From Verrucomicrobiota bacterium (GTDB lineage: Bacteria > Verrucomicrobiota > Verrucomicrobiia > Verrucomicrobiales > Akkermansiaceae): 64,000 nt of DNA. The DNA is taken from contig JAFLEH010000003.1 of the NCBI GenBank assembly GCA_017301995.1, forward strand, positions 248,001-312,000, written 5' to 3'. A program made the position numbers and the translations under genes. Below the pieces are notes generated by a model. The model was not told the origin of the DNA. It ran no database searches and worked only from the letters and a program-made list of their open reading frames with translations. Position 1 is the stretch's first letter. Each line of letters starts with the position of its first letter. Of the stretch, positions 28,206 to 35,808 are shown in pieces.

Positions 28206-30971
28206 TTAGGGAGTTGTCAGAGTGAGAGACTGCATATTGCCACTTTGGCGGGCGCGGATTCCGATGGACCAGATGTTTTCGCCTGCGGGTTCGACCGGGC
28301 CGGCATCGAGGCCGCTTGCCTTGTGGAGCTTCAGCGGTTTGCTGCTGTGGAAAAACAACTTTCCCTCACGGGCCCCGGCATCCGTCAGGGTAACCTGGAT
28401 GCCTTTATCCGAAGTGGTTACGGTTTCGATTTCCGCAATGCCGGATGAGATGTGGAGGTTCGAGCCGATCAACACCGGAGCATGGGTAGCAGTGCCATCG
28501 ATCGGCGTGAATACGAGGTGCTGGCATGCCCAGCCTTCGAGCGACGGCGTGACCCATGTTCGTTTGGCGGTGCCAAAGAACTTGTTGTCCCAGAACGACC
28601 ACACCGCATAGGCGCGTGCCGGATCGAGGCCGGCTTGGGCGAGGTCGAGCGAGATGCTTTGCGGTTGTTCGGTGGGGTTCCACAACAATACGACCATCGA
28701 ATCACCCCACGGGCGTTTGATCACGCTGGTGATGCGAGGCCAGTCCTTGGCGGTGCCGAGATCGACCACCTCGGAGCGCATCTTTGCCGGGGGCTGCATG
28801 ATTTCCACCGTGCGGCGTTGGGGTTTGAGCACATCCCAATGCCAGGGATCCGAGGTGAGCGCGGCGCCGCCAGAGAGCCCCATCAGGCTAAGCCAGGTGC
28901 GGTGGAGGTTCCAGCCGCCCTGTACATTGCCAACCTCATGGGCATCCGGCGCGAGGTAGTAGATGTCGTTGTCGATGGCAAACCAACGGCTGTTGAGCTG
29001 GTAGCAACGCAGCGCGTCGTTGATGGCGGAACGCACACCGCCGCGGTGGGCGTCGTGGCTGGTTCGGTGGGCGTCAGCCAAACCGACCACGGCACGGTTT
29101 GGTTCGATGATGCACGCGAGGATATAGGTGTCGTCGCCCGCCGCCTTGCGGATGCGCGTGAAGTGCTCCCTCAGGATTTGAAATGTGGTTAGTTTGCGCT
29201 CATGCCAGCCCCCGTCGCCCATCAGATTGAAATCGATCTTCAGATAGGTGAATCCGCTCTCCACGGCATGGCGCACGCGTTCCGTGATGTGGGCGATGGC
29301 CCGCGGATGCGTCGGATCCAACCAACCGCTTTCATCCGGCCTGAAACGTGATTCCAGTTTGAATTTTTTGCCCCAAACGGCCTCCATGTTTTCAGGATCC
29401 CGGAGCCACGGAGCGTTTTTTCCGATAAGGGTCGGAGCCATCCACAAGCCCGGCCGAGCACCGGTTTCGGCGATTCGTTTGGCATAATGCGGCATGCCCT
29501 CGGGAAACTTCGCGTTGGCATCCCACACACCATCGAAATCCTGATAGCCGTCGTCGATCTGGATGACCTGGGGACGCAGGCGGGCGGGTTGTTTTTTCAC
29601 CTCATCCACGACGCCGAGCACATCGCTTCCCTTGATCTTGCTGGTTAGATGATACCAACTGCACCACCCTGCGAGCGCGCCTTTGTTGGTGCGCGCGTGA
29701 TGCGTTTGGGCCACCCACTCCGACCACTTGGCAAGCGCGGCGCGCGGATTCTCCATCCAAAGCACAGCCTGCTGGCCGGCGCGGGTCTCCCCAGGATCAA
29801 GTTGGATGCCGCTCATCTCGGAAACAATCTGCAACGCTGCGCTGCCGTCGGCATTCGTCGAGACGCAGTTCTTCAAATACGCCACCGGCTCACCCACCGG
29901 GCCGAACAGCAATCCCACGCCATCATTTCGGTAGAGTGATCCGTATTCATGAATGTTCATCCGCTGCTCCAAGCCGGCCAGCGTTCCAAAGTGATTGGGG
30001 GGACCGCCGTTCGTGCTTTGATCGTAGGCTGTCACCAACCACTCGCTGGCCGGACCGGCGACAACCAGGCTGGTAGTCGCCACAGGGGACGCTTTCGCGG
30101 CCGGATCGACGATCAAACAGGCGTCCGCCCAGTCGGCATGATCACAGGTGATGCCGTCGCCACCGTCGTTGACGACCAGCATGAGGCGCTTCGCCGCGGT
30201 GACATCCACATCCACGGTTTTGGCGGCCTCCCCCAATTTCATCACGCCGGAATCGAAGCACTTTCGGCCATCGACAATCACCTCGAAGCCAACGCTTCCT
30301 CCGGGCTTCTCATCATCGAGACCAACGGACGCTTGGAAACGCTTGAACGCGCCGCCGAGGGGAATTTCGATCTCACTGCGGGCGTGGGTGCCAAGTCCTC
30401 GAGAGAACACACGGCCGCCGATGGTGATCGGGTTACCGTCCGTCGAGCGGTTCACCCCGCACTTGCCGTGTCCTTCGCGGATGGCGCCAGCCGCGCGCGG
30501 CTCAAGCCAGACCTTATCACCTTCGCGAGGCAACCGCATCACCAACGAAGGCGGCGGCATATCCACCGCTGCCAGAGAAACCAATTTTACCGGCTGTGTT
30601 CCCTGGTTCTGCATGACCGGTTGCAGGAGAACGCATGGCTGACCGGGAATTTCGCCGAGGCGCAGTTGGAGCGTGATCTTGTGCTCCGGAAAACTCACGG
30701 TGGCCACGCGAATCCTTGCCTGTCCATACGGCGTCTGTTCGAGATCGCTGCCGCAGGTTGGCGCTACAACTCCGTTGGATGAACTGAGCAAATGGCGCTG
30801 GCCGGCAATTTCCACCGTCGCTGAAAAGGCGGCTTGGAAGCGCTCGATCCCCGGTCCGCTGATTTGATAGGTTTGCCGATCCGCGTCAAAGGCTGCGGAA
30901 ACTTCCGCGGCACATGCCTCCACACCGTGCACAATCGCAAATGTTAGGAGCACGACCTTGAATTGATTCAT
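28206..30971 (-). CDS. GH36/GH27-type alpha-galactosidase with NPCBM domain
   Basis: Secreted 921-residue protein predicted to hydrolyse terminal alpha-galactose. The ATG at 30971 has AGGA eight bases upstream, one of few good Shine-Dalgarno sites here, followed by a signal (VVLLTFAIVHGVEACA). An N-terminal beta-domain is followed by an NPCBM module at about 160-290 (GRVFSRGLGTHARSEIEIPL, VGLDDEKPGGSVGFEV). The TIM barrel has GWCSWYHLTSKIKGSD, IQIDDGYQDFDG, YLKIDFNLMGDG near 574 (nucleophile Asp) and ADAHRTSHDAH near 630 (acid/base Asp). The C-terminal beta-domain is normal for clan GH-D. It starts 10 bases after the upstream GH29 stop, indicating one operon. N-acetylgalactosaminidase activity is an alternative within the clan. 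Confidence 0.9.
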   Translation of the reverse strand: MNQFKVVLLTFAIVHGVEACAAEVSAAFDADRQTYQISGPGIERFQAAFSATVEIAGQRHLLSSSNGVVAPTCGSDLEQTPYGQARIRVATVSFPEHKITLQLRLGEIPGQPCVLLQPVMQNQGTQPVKLVSLAAVDMPPPSLVMRLPREGDKVWLEPRAAGAIREGHGKCGVNRSTDGNPITIGGRVFSRGLGTHARSEIEIPLGGAFKRFQASVGLDDEKPGGSVGFEVIVDGRKCFDSGVMKLGEAAKTVDVDVTAAKRLMLVVNDGGDGITCDHADWADACLIVDPAAKASPVATTSLVVAGPASEWLVTAYDQSTNGGPPNHFGTLAGLEQRMNIHEYGSLYRNDGVGLLFGPVGEPVAYLKNCVSTNADGSAALQIVSEMSGIQLDPGETRAGQQAVLWMENPRAALAKWSEWVAQTHHARTNKGALAGWCSWYHLTSKIKGSDVLGVVDEVKKQPARLRPQVIQIDDGYQDFDGVWDANAKFPEGMPHYAKRIAETGARPGLWMAPTLIGKNAPWLRDPENMEAVWGKKFKLESRFRPDESGWLDPTHPRAIAHITERVRHAVESGFTYLKIDFNLMGDGGWHERKLTTFQILREHFTRIRKAAGDDTYILACIIEPNRAVVGLADAHRTSHDAHRGGVRSAINDALRCYQLNSRWFAIDNDIYYLAPDAHEVGNVQGGWNLHRTWLSLMGLSGGAALTSDPWHWDVLKPQRRTVEIMQPPAKMRSEVVDLGTAKDWPRITSVIKRPWGDSMVVLLWNPTEQPQSISLDLAQAGLDPARAYAVWSFWDNKFFGTAKRTWVTPSLEGWACQHLVFTPIDGTATHAPVLIGSNLHISSGIAEIETVTTSDKGIQVTLTDAGAREGKLFFHSSKPLKLHKASGLDAGPVEPAGENIWSIGIRARQSGNMQSLTLTTP

Positions 30972-30981
30972 ATCCATATTC

Positions 30982-32487
30982 CTAGAACTTACCTGGTTTC
31001 ACCGGTTCGACAGACATCCCATCCTCATAGGAATGGGGCATGGAGGCGGCGGGACCGACGCGGATGACGGCGTGATCGATACCTTGCAGTCCCTGAGAAA
31101 CGGTGATGACGAGGCGTCCTTGGTCGTCGGTTCTAACGGGGAGAGATTCCCGTGTTTCGAGCACCATCGCGCGGAATGCGGTGTCTTTTCCAAGCGGAAG
31201 CGGCTGTGGGATCACGAGGTCACCAGCCGGGCGCGGCTTGAGCAGGAACAGATTGAAGCAGGGTTTCGCCGGATCGGCTCCAAGGGTGGCGCGGATGCCA
31301 TCTGGCAGGCTGTCTTTCGGGAACGGACTGCGCAAGGTAGGCTGCAATGCCGACTCGTTGATTGTCATCCACGCCGCGAATTCCTTCAAGCGACGCTTTG
31401 CGGCATCTTGGAAGGAACCGTCTCCCATCGGGCCGACATTGAGCGTGATGGCACCGCCGTGGTGGGCGTTGGTGATGAGGGTGTCGAGCAGTTTGTCGAA
31501 CGATTTCCACTGGAAATCGAGACGATTGTAGCCCCAGGAATGGTTCATCGTGCCGGGCGTTTCCCAAGGCACTTTGGGCGCGTTTGCGGCATCGGGGAAC
31601 TGGTTGTCGCCCATGGAAACGAAGTCCGCACCGGCCGGATCATAGGAAGCGATGCGGCCGTTGATCATGCTGTGCGGAGCTTTGTCGCGGATCAGCTTGA
31701 TCAACTGGTCGCGGCGCGCGGGTGTGACTTGGTCTCTAGGCCTACCTCCCCAGGAATCGAACCAAAACATGTCGGGCTTGTAACGCACGATCAACTCGGT
31801 CACCTGCGGCAGGCATTTTCCCTCCCAGTATGTGGCGAACTCGGCATCCGTGGGTTGGGTGATCGGCGGGTCACCGGGACGCTCCGGCCATGGCGGACGC
31901 GCGCCACCGGGGTGTTCCCAATCCTGCCAATGCGAGTAGTAGAACCCGAGTTTGACGCCATATTTCCGGCAGGCCTTCGCCAGTTCGCCGAGCGGGTCGC
32001 GTCCGTTCGCGCCGAAGGGCGTGGCGGCGATGTCGTAGTTGGAAACCGCGGAGTCCCAGAGCGCGAAACCGTCATGGTGCTTCGAAGTGATGACGAAATA
32101 CTTCATGCCCGCTTTGGCGGCGAGGCCGATCCATTCGTCGGCGTCGAACTTCACCGGGTTGAATTGTTTGAGCAGTGTGTCGTATTGCTCCTTGGGTATG
32201 CCGCCCGGATTTGGCCAGCCCCACTGCGCGCGGATCCACTCGGCATAAGTGTTACGACCGGTTTGCTCGCCCTGCCAAATGCCCGCAGGGATGGAATACA
32301 GCCCGAAATGGATGAACATCCCAAAGCGGGTGTGTGCCATCCAGTTGGCATCGTTGCTGCGAACCTGCGAGTTGTCGCCATGTCCGGCCACAAACGGATT
32401 TTCGCCGGTCTGTGCCGACAAGGGCAAACAAAGGGCGGCGGAAAACGCCAATGCGAGGCGGGTATGGGGCACTGTGGTATGTTGCAT
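30982..32487 (-). CDS. GH29 alpha-L-fucosidase
   Basis: Secreted enzyme of about 501 residues. The ATG at 32487 begins MQHTTVPHTRLALAFSAALC; an ATG six codons earlier (32505) is also possible. GH29 motifs: TRFGMFIHFGLYSIPAG, YFVITSKHHDGFALW, LGFYYSHWQDWEHPGG and MFWFDSWGGRPRDQ, with the nucleophile Asp near 240. GGAITLNVGPMGDGSF marks the end of the barrel, followed by a short beta-domain. It is immediately downstream of a truncated GH29 remnant and 10 bases upstream of the alpha-galactosidase start, so it sits inside a debranching-enzyme operon. An exactly opposing long plus-strand frame is a GC-driven shadow and is not called. Confidence 0.93.
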   Translation of the reverse strand: MQHTTVPHTRLALAFSAALCLPLSAQTGENPFVAGHGDNSQVRSNDANWMAHTRFGMFIHFGLYSIPAGIWQGEQTGRNTYAEWIRAQWGWPNPGGIPKEQYDTLLKQFNPVKFDADEWIGLAAKAGMKYFVITSKHHDGFALWDSAVSNYDIAATPFGANGRDPLGELAKACRKYGVKLGFYYSHWQDWEHPGGARPPWPERPGDPPITQPTDAEFATYWEGKCLPQVTELIVRYKPDMFWFDSWGGRPRDQVTPARRDQLIKLIRDKAPHSMINGRIASYDPAGADFVSMGDNQFPDAANAPKVPWETPGTMNHSWGYNRLDFQWKSFDKLLDTLITNAHHGGAITLNVGPMGDGSFQDAAKRRLKEFAAWMTINESALQPTLRSPFPKDSLPDGIRATLGADPAKPCFNLFLLKPRPAGDLVIPQPLPLGKDTAFRAMVLETRESLPVRTDDQGRLVITVSQGLQGIDHAVIRVGPAASMPHSYEDGMSVEPVKPGKF

Positions 32488-32541
32488 GGAGTTAGAGGTA
32501 GGCATGAGGCTTGGATTGATTCATTGTGACATGCTGGTCAC

Positions 32542-32844
32542 CTAGTGGGCGGAAACCCGGGGCTTCACCGCCTTGAGGTTGGTGCCGGTAATCTTCAGAC
32601 CATACCAGTCACCATCCTCGCCCACCGACTGCGGCCCCCAGTGCAGCCACATCCCGATCTTCGCTTCACGCCACCACTTCGGCTGTTTGAAATGGTCGCC
32701 GAGCGATTTCCATGTCGGTTCGCACGGTCCCTCAGCGATAGCGACATTCATTTTCTCCATCTCCGCCGCGCCCGCGGAGGTAGCCAGACAGAAACCGAGA
32801 GCCAACAAACGGGCGCTTTCCGCGGATATTCCTATTAAATCCAT
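32542..32844 (-). pseudogene. GH29 fucosidase remnant (N-terminus joined to a short tail)
   Basis: A 100-residue frame starts at the ATG at 32844 with a signal-like segment (LLALGFCLATSAGAAE) and then the unmistakable GH29 opening: GPCEPTWKSLGDH, WWREAKIGMWLHWGPQSV, EDGDWYG. A complete enzyme needs about 400 further residues. Here the sequence ends after ITGTNLKAVKPRVSAH and a TAG stop, so the catalytic barrel is missing. The tail resembles the C-terminal beta-domain wording of some GH29 proteins, which suggests an internal deletion, but this is inference. It lies 17 bases after the DUF5703-like gene and 54 bases before the next GH29, still in operon position. It could also be a small functional secreted peptide, but remnant is far likelier. 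Confidence 0.75.
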
Positions 32845-32861
32845 GATGTGAGTCGGGTGCG

Positions 32862-35561
32862 TCACTCCTTGCCGAATACCTGAAACTCGTTGATGTTGAT
32901 TGCCATGGCGGCCTTCGGGATTCTGAGGCGCACATTGCGGGTCTTGACCGGCGGGAACTCCAATTCTTTGCATGCGCCGATGGTGGTTCCCCGGGCGACT
33001 TCCTTCCATGCATCGCCTTGTTTCACCTCGATCACGAATTCGCGTGTTTCGGGCCATTCAATCTCGGATACCATCACACTTGCGATTTCCGTTTCCGCGC
33101 CAAGGTCCACTTCCAACCAACCGGAGCGCGCGCCGTAGTCGGACGCCCAGCGGGTTTTCAGGTCGCCGTCGTTGGCACGGGTGACATCATAGCCGGGTTC
33201 GTTGAATTGGCTCGACGCCTTGATCGGTTTTCCCTGGGCGAGCGACACGCGTGGCTTGAGCGGTTCCCATGCCGGTTGTTTGCCGAGCCAGTTCACGATG
33301 TCTTTGGCGCGCGACTCCGGTGTTACGGTTAGATTCACGAGCACGCCCCCTTTCAGGGATGCCTCGACCACCGTTTGCCCGGGAGCGTGGAGCTTGAAAT
33401 CCACATCCCATTCTTTCGGCCATGCGGGAAACAGGTGGAGTTTGCCATTGGTTCCAGGCTCAGGGGCCAGCAGCATTTCCTGGATGCCGGTCATGCCCGC
33501 GCCGCCCCAGTTGTGATCCGGCAGCCAATCGTGGCCCGGGCCGAAGAATGCCGGAAAGCGGGCCTGCGGCGCGCTGTTGTTAGCCATCTTGTAAATGGCG
33601 CGGTCCTTTGCCTTCTCGGGAGATGCCAAAGCCGCCATGTTGGCGAGGTTCGCCATCCACGAATAGTCTTGTTTGCACAGGCGGGCGCGGTCCTCCGGCA
33701 CCGTGTCCCAGGTGTCGCGGCCCAATTGGAGTGTTTCGGGCTTGGTGATTCCCACCAGACGATACGGCCAGAAGGCATACATCTCGATTGGTTCCCACTT
33801 GTTATACTCGGTGGTCCAACTTTTAGCGGGGAGCAGGGATTTGACTCCGCCGCGCCTGCCTACCGGGAGAGTTGGCAGGGTTTTCGAAATCGCCAAAAGC
33901 CGCGCCCGCAGGCCGCCTGGTAGGTTTTTTAGCGCGAGCAACCCGCCGGTAACACGGTGCAACGCACTCACGGCGTCAACCGAGTTCGTCGCGTCGCCGG
34001 CAATCTCGAGACCATTCCCCGGATAGATGACCAATTTGCCATCATCGTCGTATTCCTTGCCGGTTCGTTTCTTGGTTTCGGCCCGGTAGAAGCTGTCGTA
34101 AAACAGGACCGTGCCCGCGATCCACGGGACATCCTTGTCCAGCGGAATTCCCATCGTGTCATGTGCCTGCAGATTCATCCAGGCGTTCTCGATGCCCATC
34201 GAGAAGTGATAGACAAGGTGCTGGGCGCCGCAAAGCCCGTCCGGTCGCGGAGCCACCGGGCAAAGCCCCCACACATCGAGCGGTTCGGTGTAAACCACCC
34301 CTTCCGGGGCATGGATCCTCGCTCGTGCCGCGGCAACACCGGAGCGGTCCCGATAGAAGCGGGTGGTGGGTGATAGAAGATCGGCATCGCCGGAGGCCAC
34401 GGTTGGCCATCCGAGCCATCGCTGGTTTTGCGACATGAAACAGCACCCCATCCAGCGGCGGAAGTCGGGCGTGACGGGCTCGCCCTCGAAGGTCGGCAAT
34501 TCGTCGTTGTTGTTGCCTTTGATCCGGCCGTTGTTGTCGGTGGTGAAGATGCCGCCGTTGAAAAGCAGCGGGAGTTCGCCATCCCGGTTGCAGGCGAGCA
34601 TGTAGCGGAAGAGTTGGTAGTTTCGGCCTATCAGAAACCCGGGGTCTTTGTCTCCGGCAGCCGGATTGATGGTCACATGACTGCGTGACCAGAAATCGTC
34701 CCATCGTGTCCGCTCGTCCGCACGGGCGGCATCGCGAGTCTTTTTGTCCAGCAAGGACTTCGCTTCGGCAGGCCATTTGGACGGATCTGCATTCACGGTC
34801 GCTGCCAAGCGCATCGTGATTGTTTGTTTGGTGAGGGGCCGGGTTGTTCCGGTCCACGCCTTGCCATTCCAGAATTGCCAGCGCACCTGCGATTCCGTTG
34901 GCTGGGTGAGGCCGCCATCCACACAAACCGCCGCGCCGGAGACCCTGCGCGCGGTGACATCAGGAAGACTGGCCGGGTCGATTCCCTGGGATCTTGCCGA
35001 ACCCGTCAGATCCCGAGGATGGTCGGCGTTGCGATGGTACCAAACGAACCCGCCCGGCGTGGCCGTGATATGGTCACCGGTGAAGGTGGTCCTGGCTCCC
35101 ATCATGTCGTTGCGAATGCCGTCTTTGGTTTGCTCGCGCCAGGTTCCGAACGCGACTTCCAGAGGATGCGGCGACTTTATTTCCGATTGATAGATAAGTG
35201 TCTCCCCGGCAAACCATAGTGTTGCGACGAATTCGCCCTGTCGGATCGTGATCGTCCCGCTGCCGGGGTCGAGTTCCTGAACGAATCCCGTGCCGCCAAG
35301 GTTCATATCCTTCGGTGTCAAACGGATGCACCCGAGTTTGAGCAGGCGACCGTTTTCGTCGTAGGCGCCGTTGTGTGCCAGATAGAGCCAGATAGAGCCG
35401 TCCTGGACCCACACATTCGCGCCCGCCCCCATACGGCCCGAAAGCGGCATCGAGTCAACCGAATCCGCCGATGGCGTATTCCATGCAATTTTGTAGGAAT
35501 CGGGAAGAATGGCGGCCTGTAGCGCCAGCGCGGTTGAATAGAGAAAAATAATGGATTTCAT
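32862..35561 (-). CDS. DUF5703-like alpha-toroid protein with C-terminal discoidin domain
   Basis: Secreted 899-residue protein from the ATG at 35561 (signal MKSIIFLYSTALALQA). The opening WNTPSADSVDSMPLSGRMG followed by YLAHNGAYDENGRLLKLG matches the DUF5703 N-terminal type, which is related to GH95-like enzymes. The central helical region contains YMLACNRDGELPLLFNGGIF, GWPTVASGDADLL and DHNWGGAGMTGIQEMLLAPE, the last resembling the GH95 closing motif. Residues about 770-899 form an F5/8 type C (discoidin) module (SLAQGKPIKASSQF, DGDLKTRWASDYG, GWLEVDLGAETEI). It is probably a glycosidase of unknown specificity that binds its substrate. A 247-base gap with two inverted repeats separates it from the upstream surface-protein gene. 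Confidence 0.83.
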   Translation of the reverse strand: MKSIIFLYSTALALQAAILPDSYKIAWNTPSADSVDSMPLSGRMGAGANVWVQDGSIWLYLAHNGAYDENGRLLKLGCIRLTPKDMNLGGTGFVQELDPGSGTITIRQGEFVATLWFAGETLIYQSEIKSPHPLEVAFGTWREQTKDGIRNDMMGARTTFTGDHITATPGGFVWYHRNADHPRDLTGSARSQGIDPASLPDVTARRVSGAAVCVDGGLTQPTESQVRWQFWNGKAWTGTTRPLTKQTITMRLAATVNADPSKWPAEAKSLLDKKTRDAARADERTRWDDFWSRSHVTINPAAGDKDPGFLIGRNYQLFRYMLACNRDGELPLLFNGGIFTTDNNGRIKGNNNDELPTFEGEPVTPDFRRWMGCCFMSQNQRWLGWPTVASGDADLLSPTTRFYRDRSGVAAARARIHAPEGVVYTEPLDVWGLCPVAPRPDGLCGAQHLVYHFSMGIENAWMNLQAHDTMGIPLDKDVPWIAGTVLFYDSFYRAETKKRTGKEYDDDGKLVIYPGNGLEIAGDATNSVDAVSALHRVTGGLLALKNLPGGLRARLLAISKTLPTLPVGRRGGVKSLLPAKSWTTEYNKWEPIEMYAFWPYRLVGITKPETLQLGRDTWDTVPEDRARLCKQDYSWMANLANMAALASPEKAKDRAIYKMANNSAPQARFPAFFGPGHDWLPDHNWGGAGMTGIQEMLLAPEPGTNGKLHLFPAWPKEWDVDFKLHAPGQTVVEASLKGGVLVNLTVTPESRAKDIVNWLGKQPAWEPLKPRVSLAQGKPIKASSQFNEPGYDVTRANDGDLKTRWASDYGARSGWLEVDLGAETEIASVMVSEIEWPETREFVIEVKQGDAWKEVARGTTIGACKELEFPPVKTRNVRLRIPKAAMAININEFQVFGKE

Positions 35562-35661
35562 GGGGATAGTATGGGTGTGGAATAGGCTGTGGGGGCAATC
35601 GCTGGAGGCAGGCCTCGATACGGACATCCGGGTTGATTGTTTTCATCTGATCTGGAGTTTC

Positions 35662-35684
35662 CGCATATTACCGGAAGATATGCG
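35662..35684. promoter_or_regulatory. Perfect inverted repeat upstream of the DUF5703-like gene
   Basis: CGCATAT and ATATGCG are perfect inverted arms around the nine-base spacer TACCGGAAG. The site is about 100-123 bases upstream of the start at 35561 in a non-coding gap. Symmetry and position fit an operator for a dimeric regulator. No binding protein can be named. Confidence 0.45.
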
Positions 35685-35736
35685 AGTGCGGGAATGGGGA
35701 TCATCGTCTTCCGGCTCCGCGGCGGTGCAAATTCAC

Positions 35737-35793
35737 GAAAGCGGCAGCCGGACGGGAATCGCATGATTCGCGTCTTGTGCTGATGCCGCTTTC
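35737..35793 (-). terminator. Nested inverted repeat downstream of the PEP-CTERM gene (terminator-like)
   Basis: A perfect 10-base inverted repeat (GAAAGCGGCA at 35737-35746, TGCCGCTTTC at 35784-35793) encloses a second perfect hairpin (GAATC-GCAT-GATTC at 35756-35769). It lies 16 bases past the stop of the surface-protein gene at 35809. There is no long T-run, so a rho-independent terminator is uncertain; an mRNA-stabilising or attenuating structure is also possible. Confidence 0.45.
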
Positions 35794-35808
35794 TAGCAAG
35801 TCTGTTTG

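Noticed and set aside
31033..32529. 498-codon plus-strand open frame opposite the GH29 gene
   Set aside because: It mirrors the GH29 coding strand exactly, with no signal, family motif or ribosome site. The opposing frame carries all GH29 catalytic motifs. Long antisense frames are expected in GC-rich genes.
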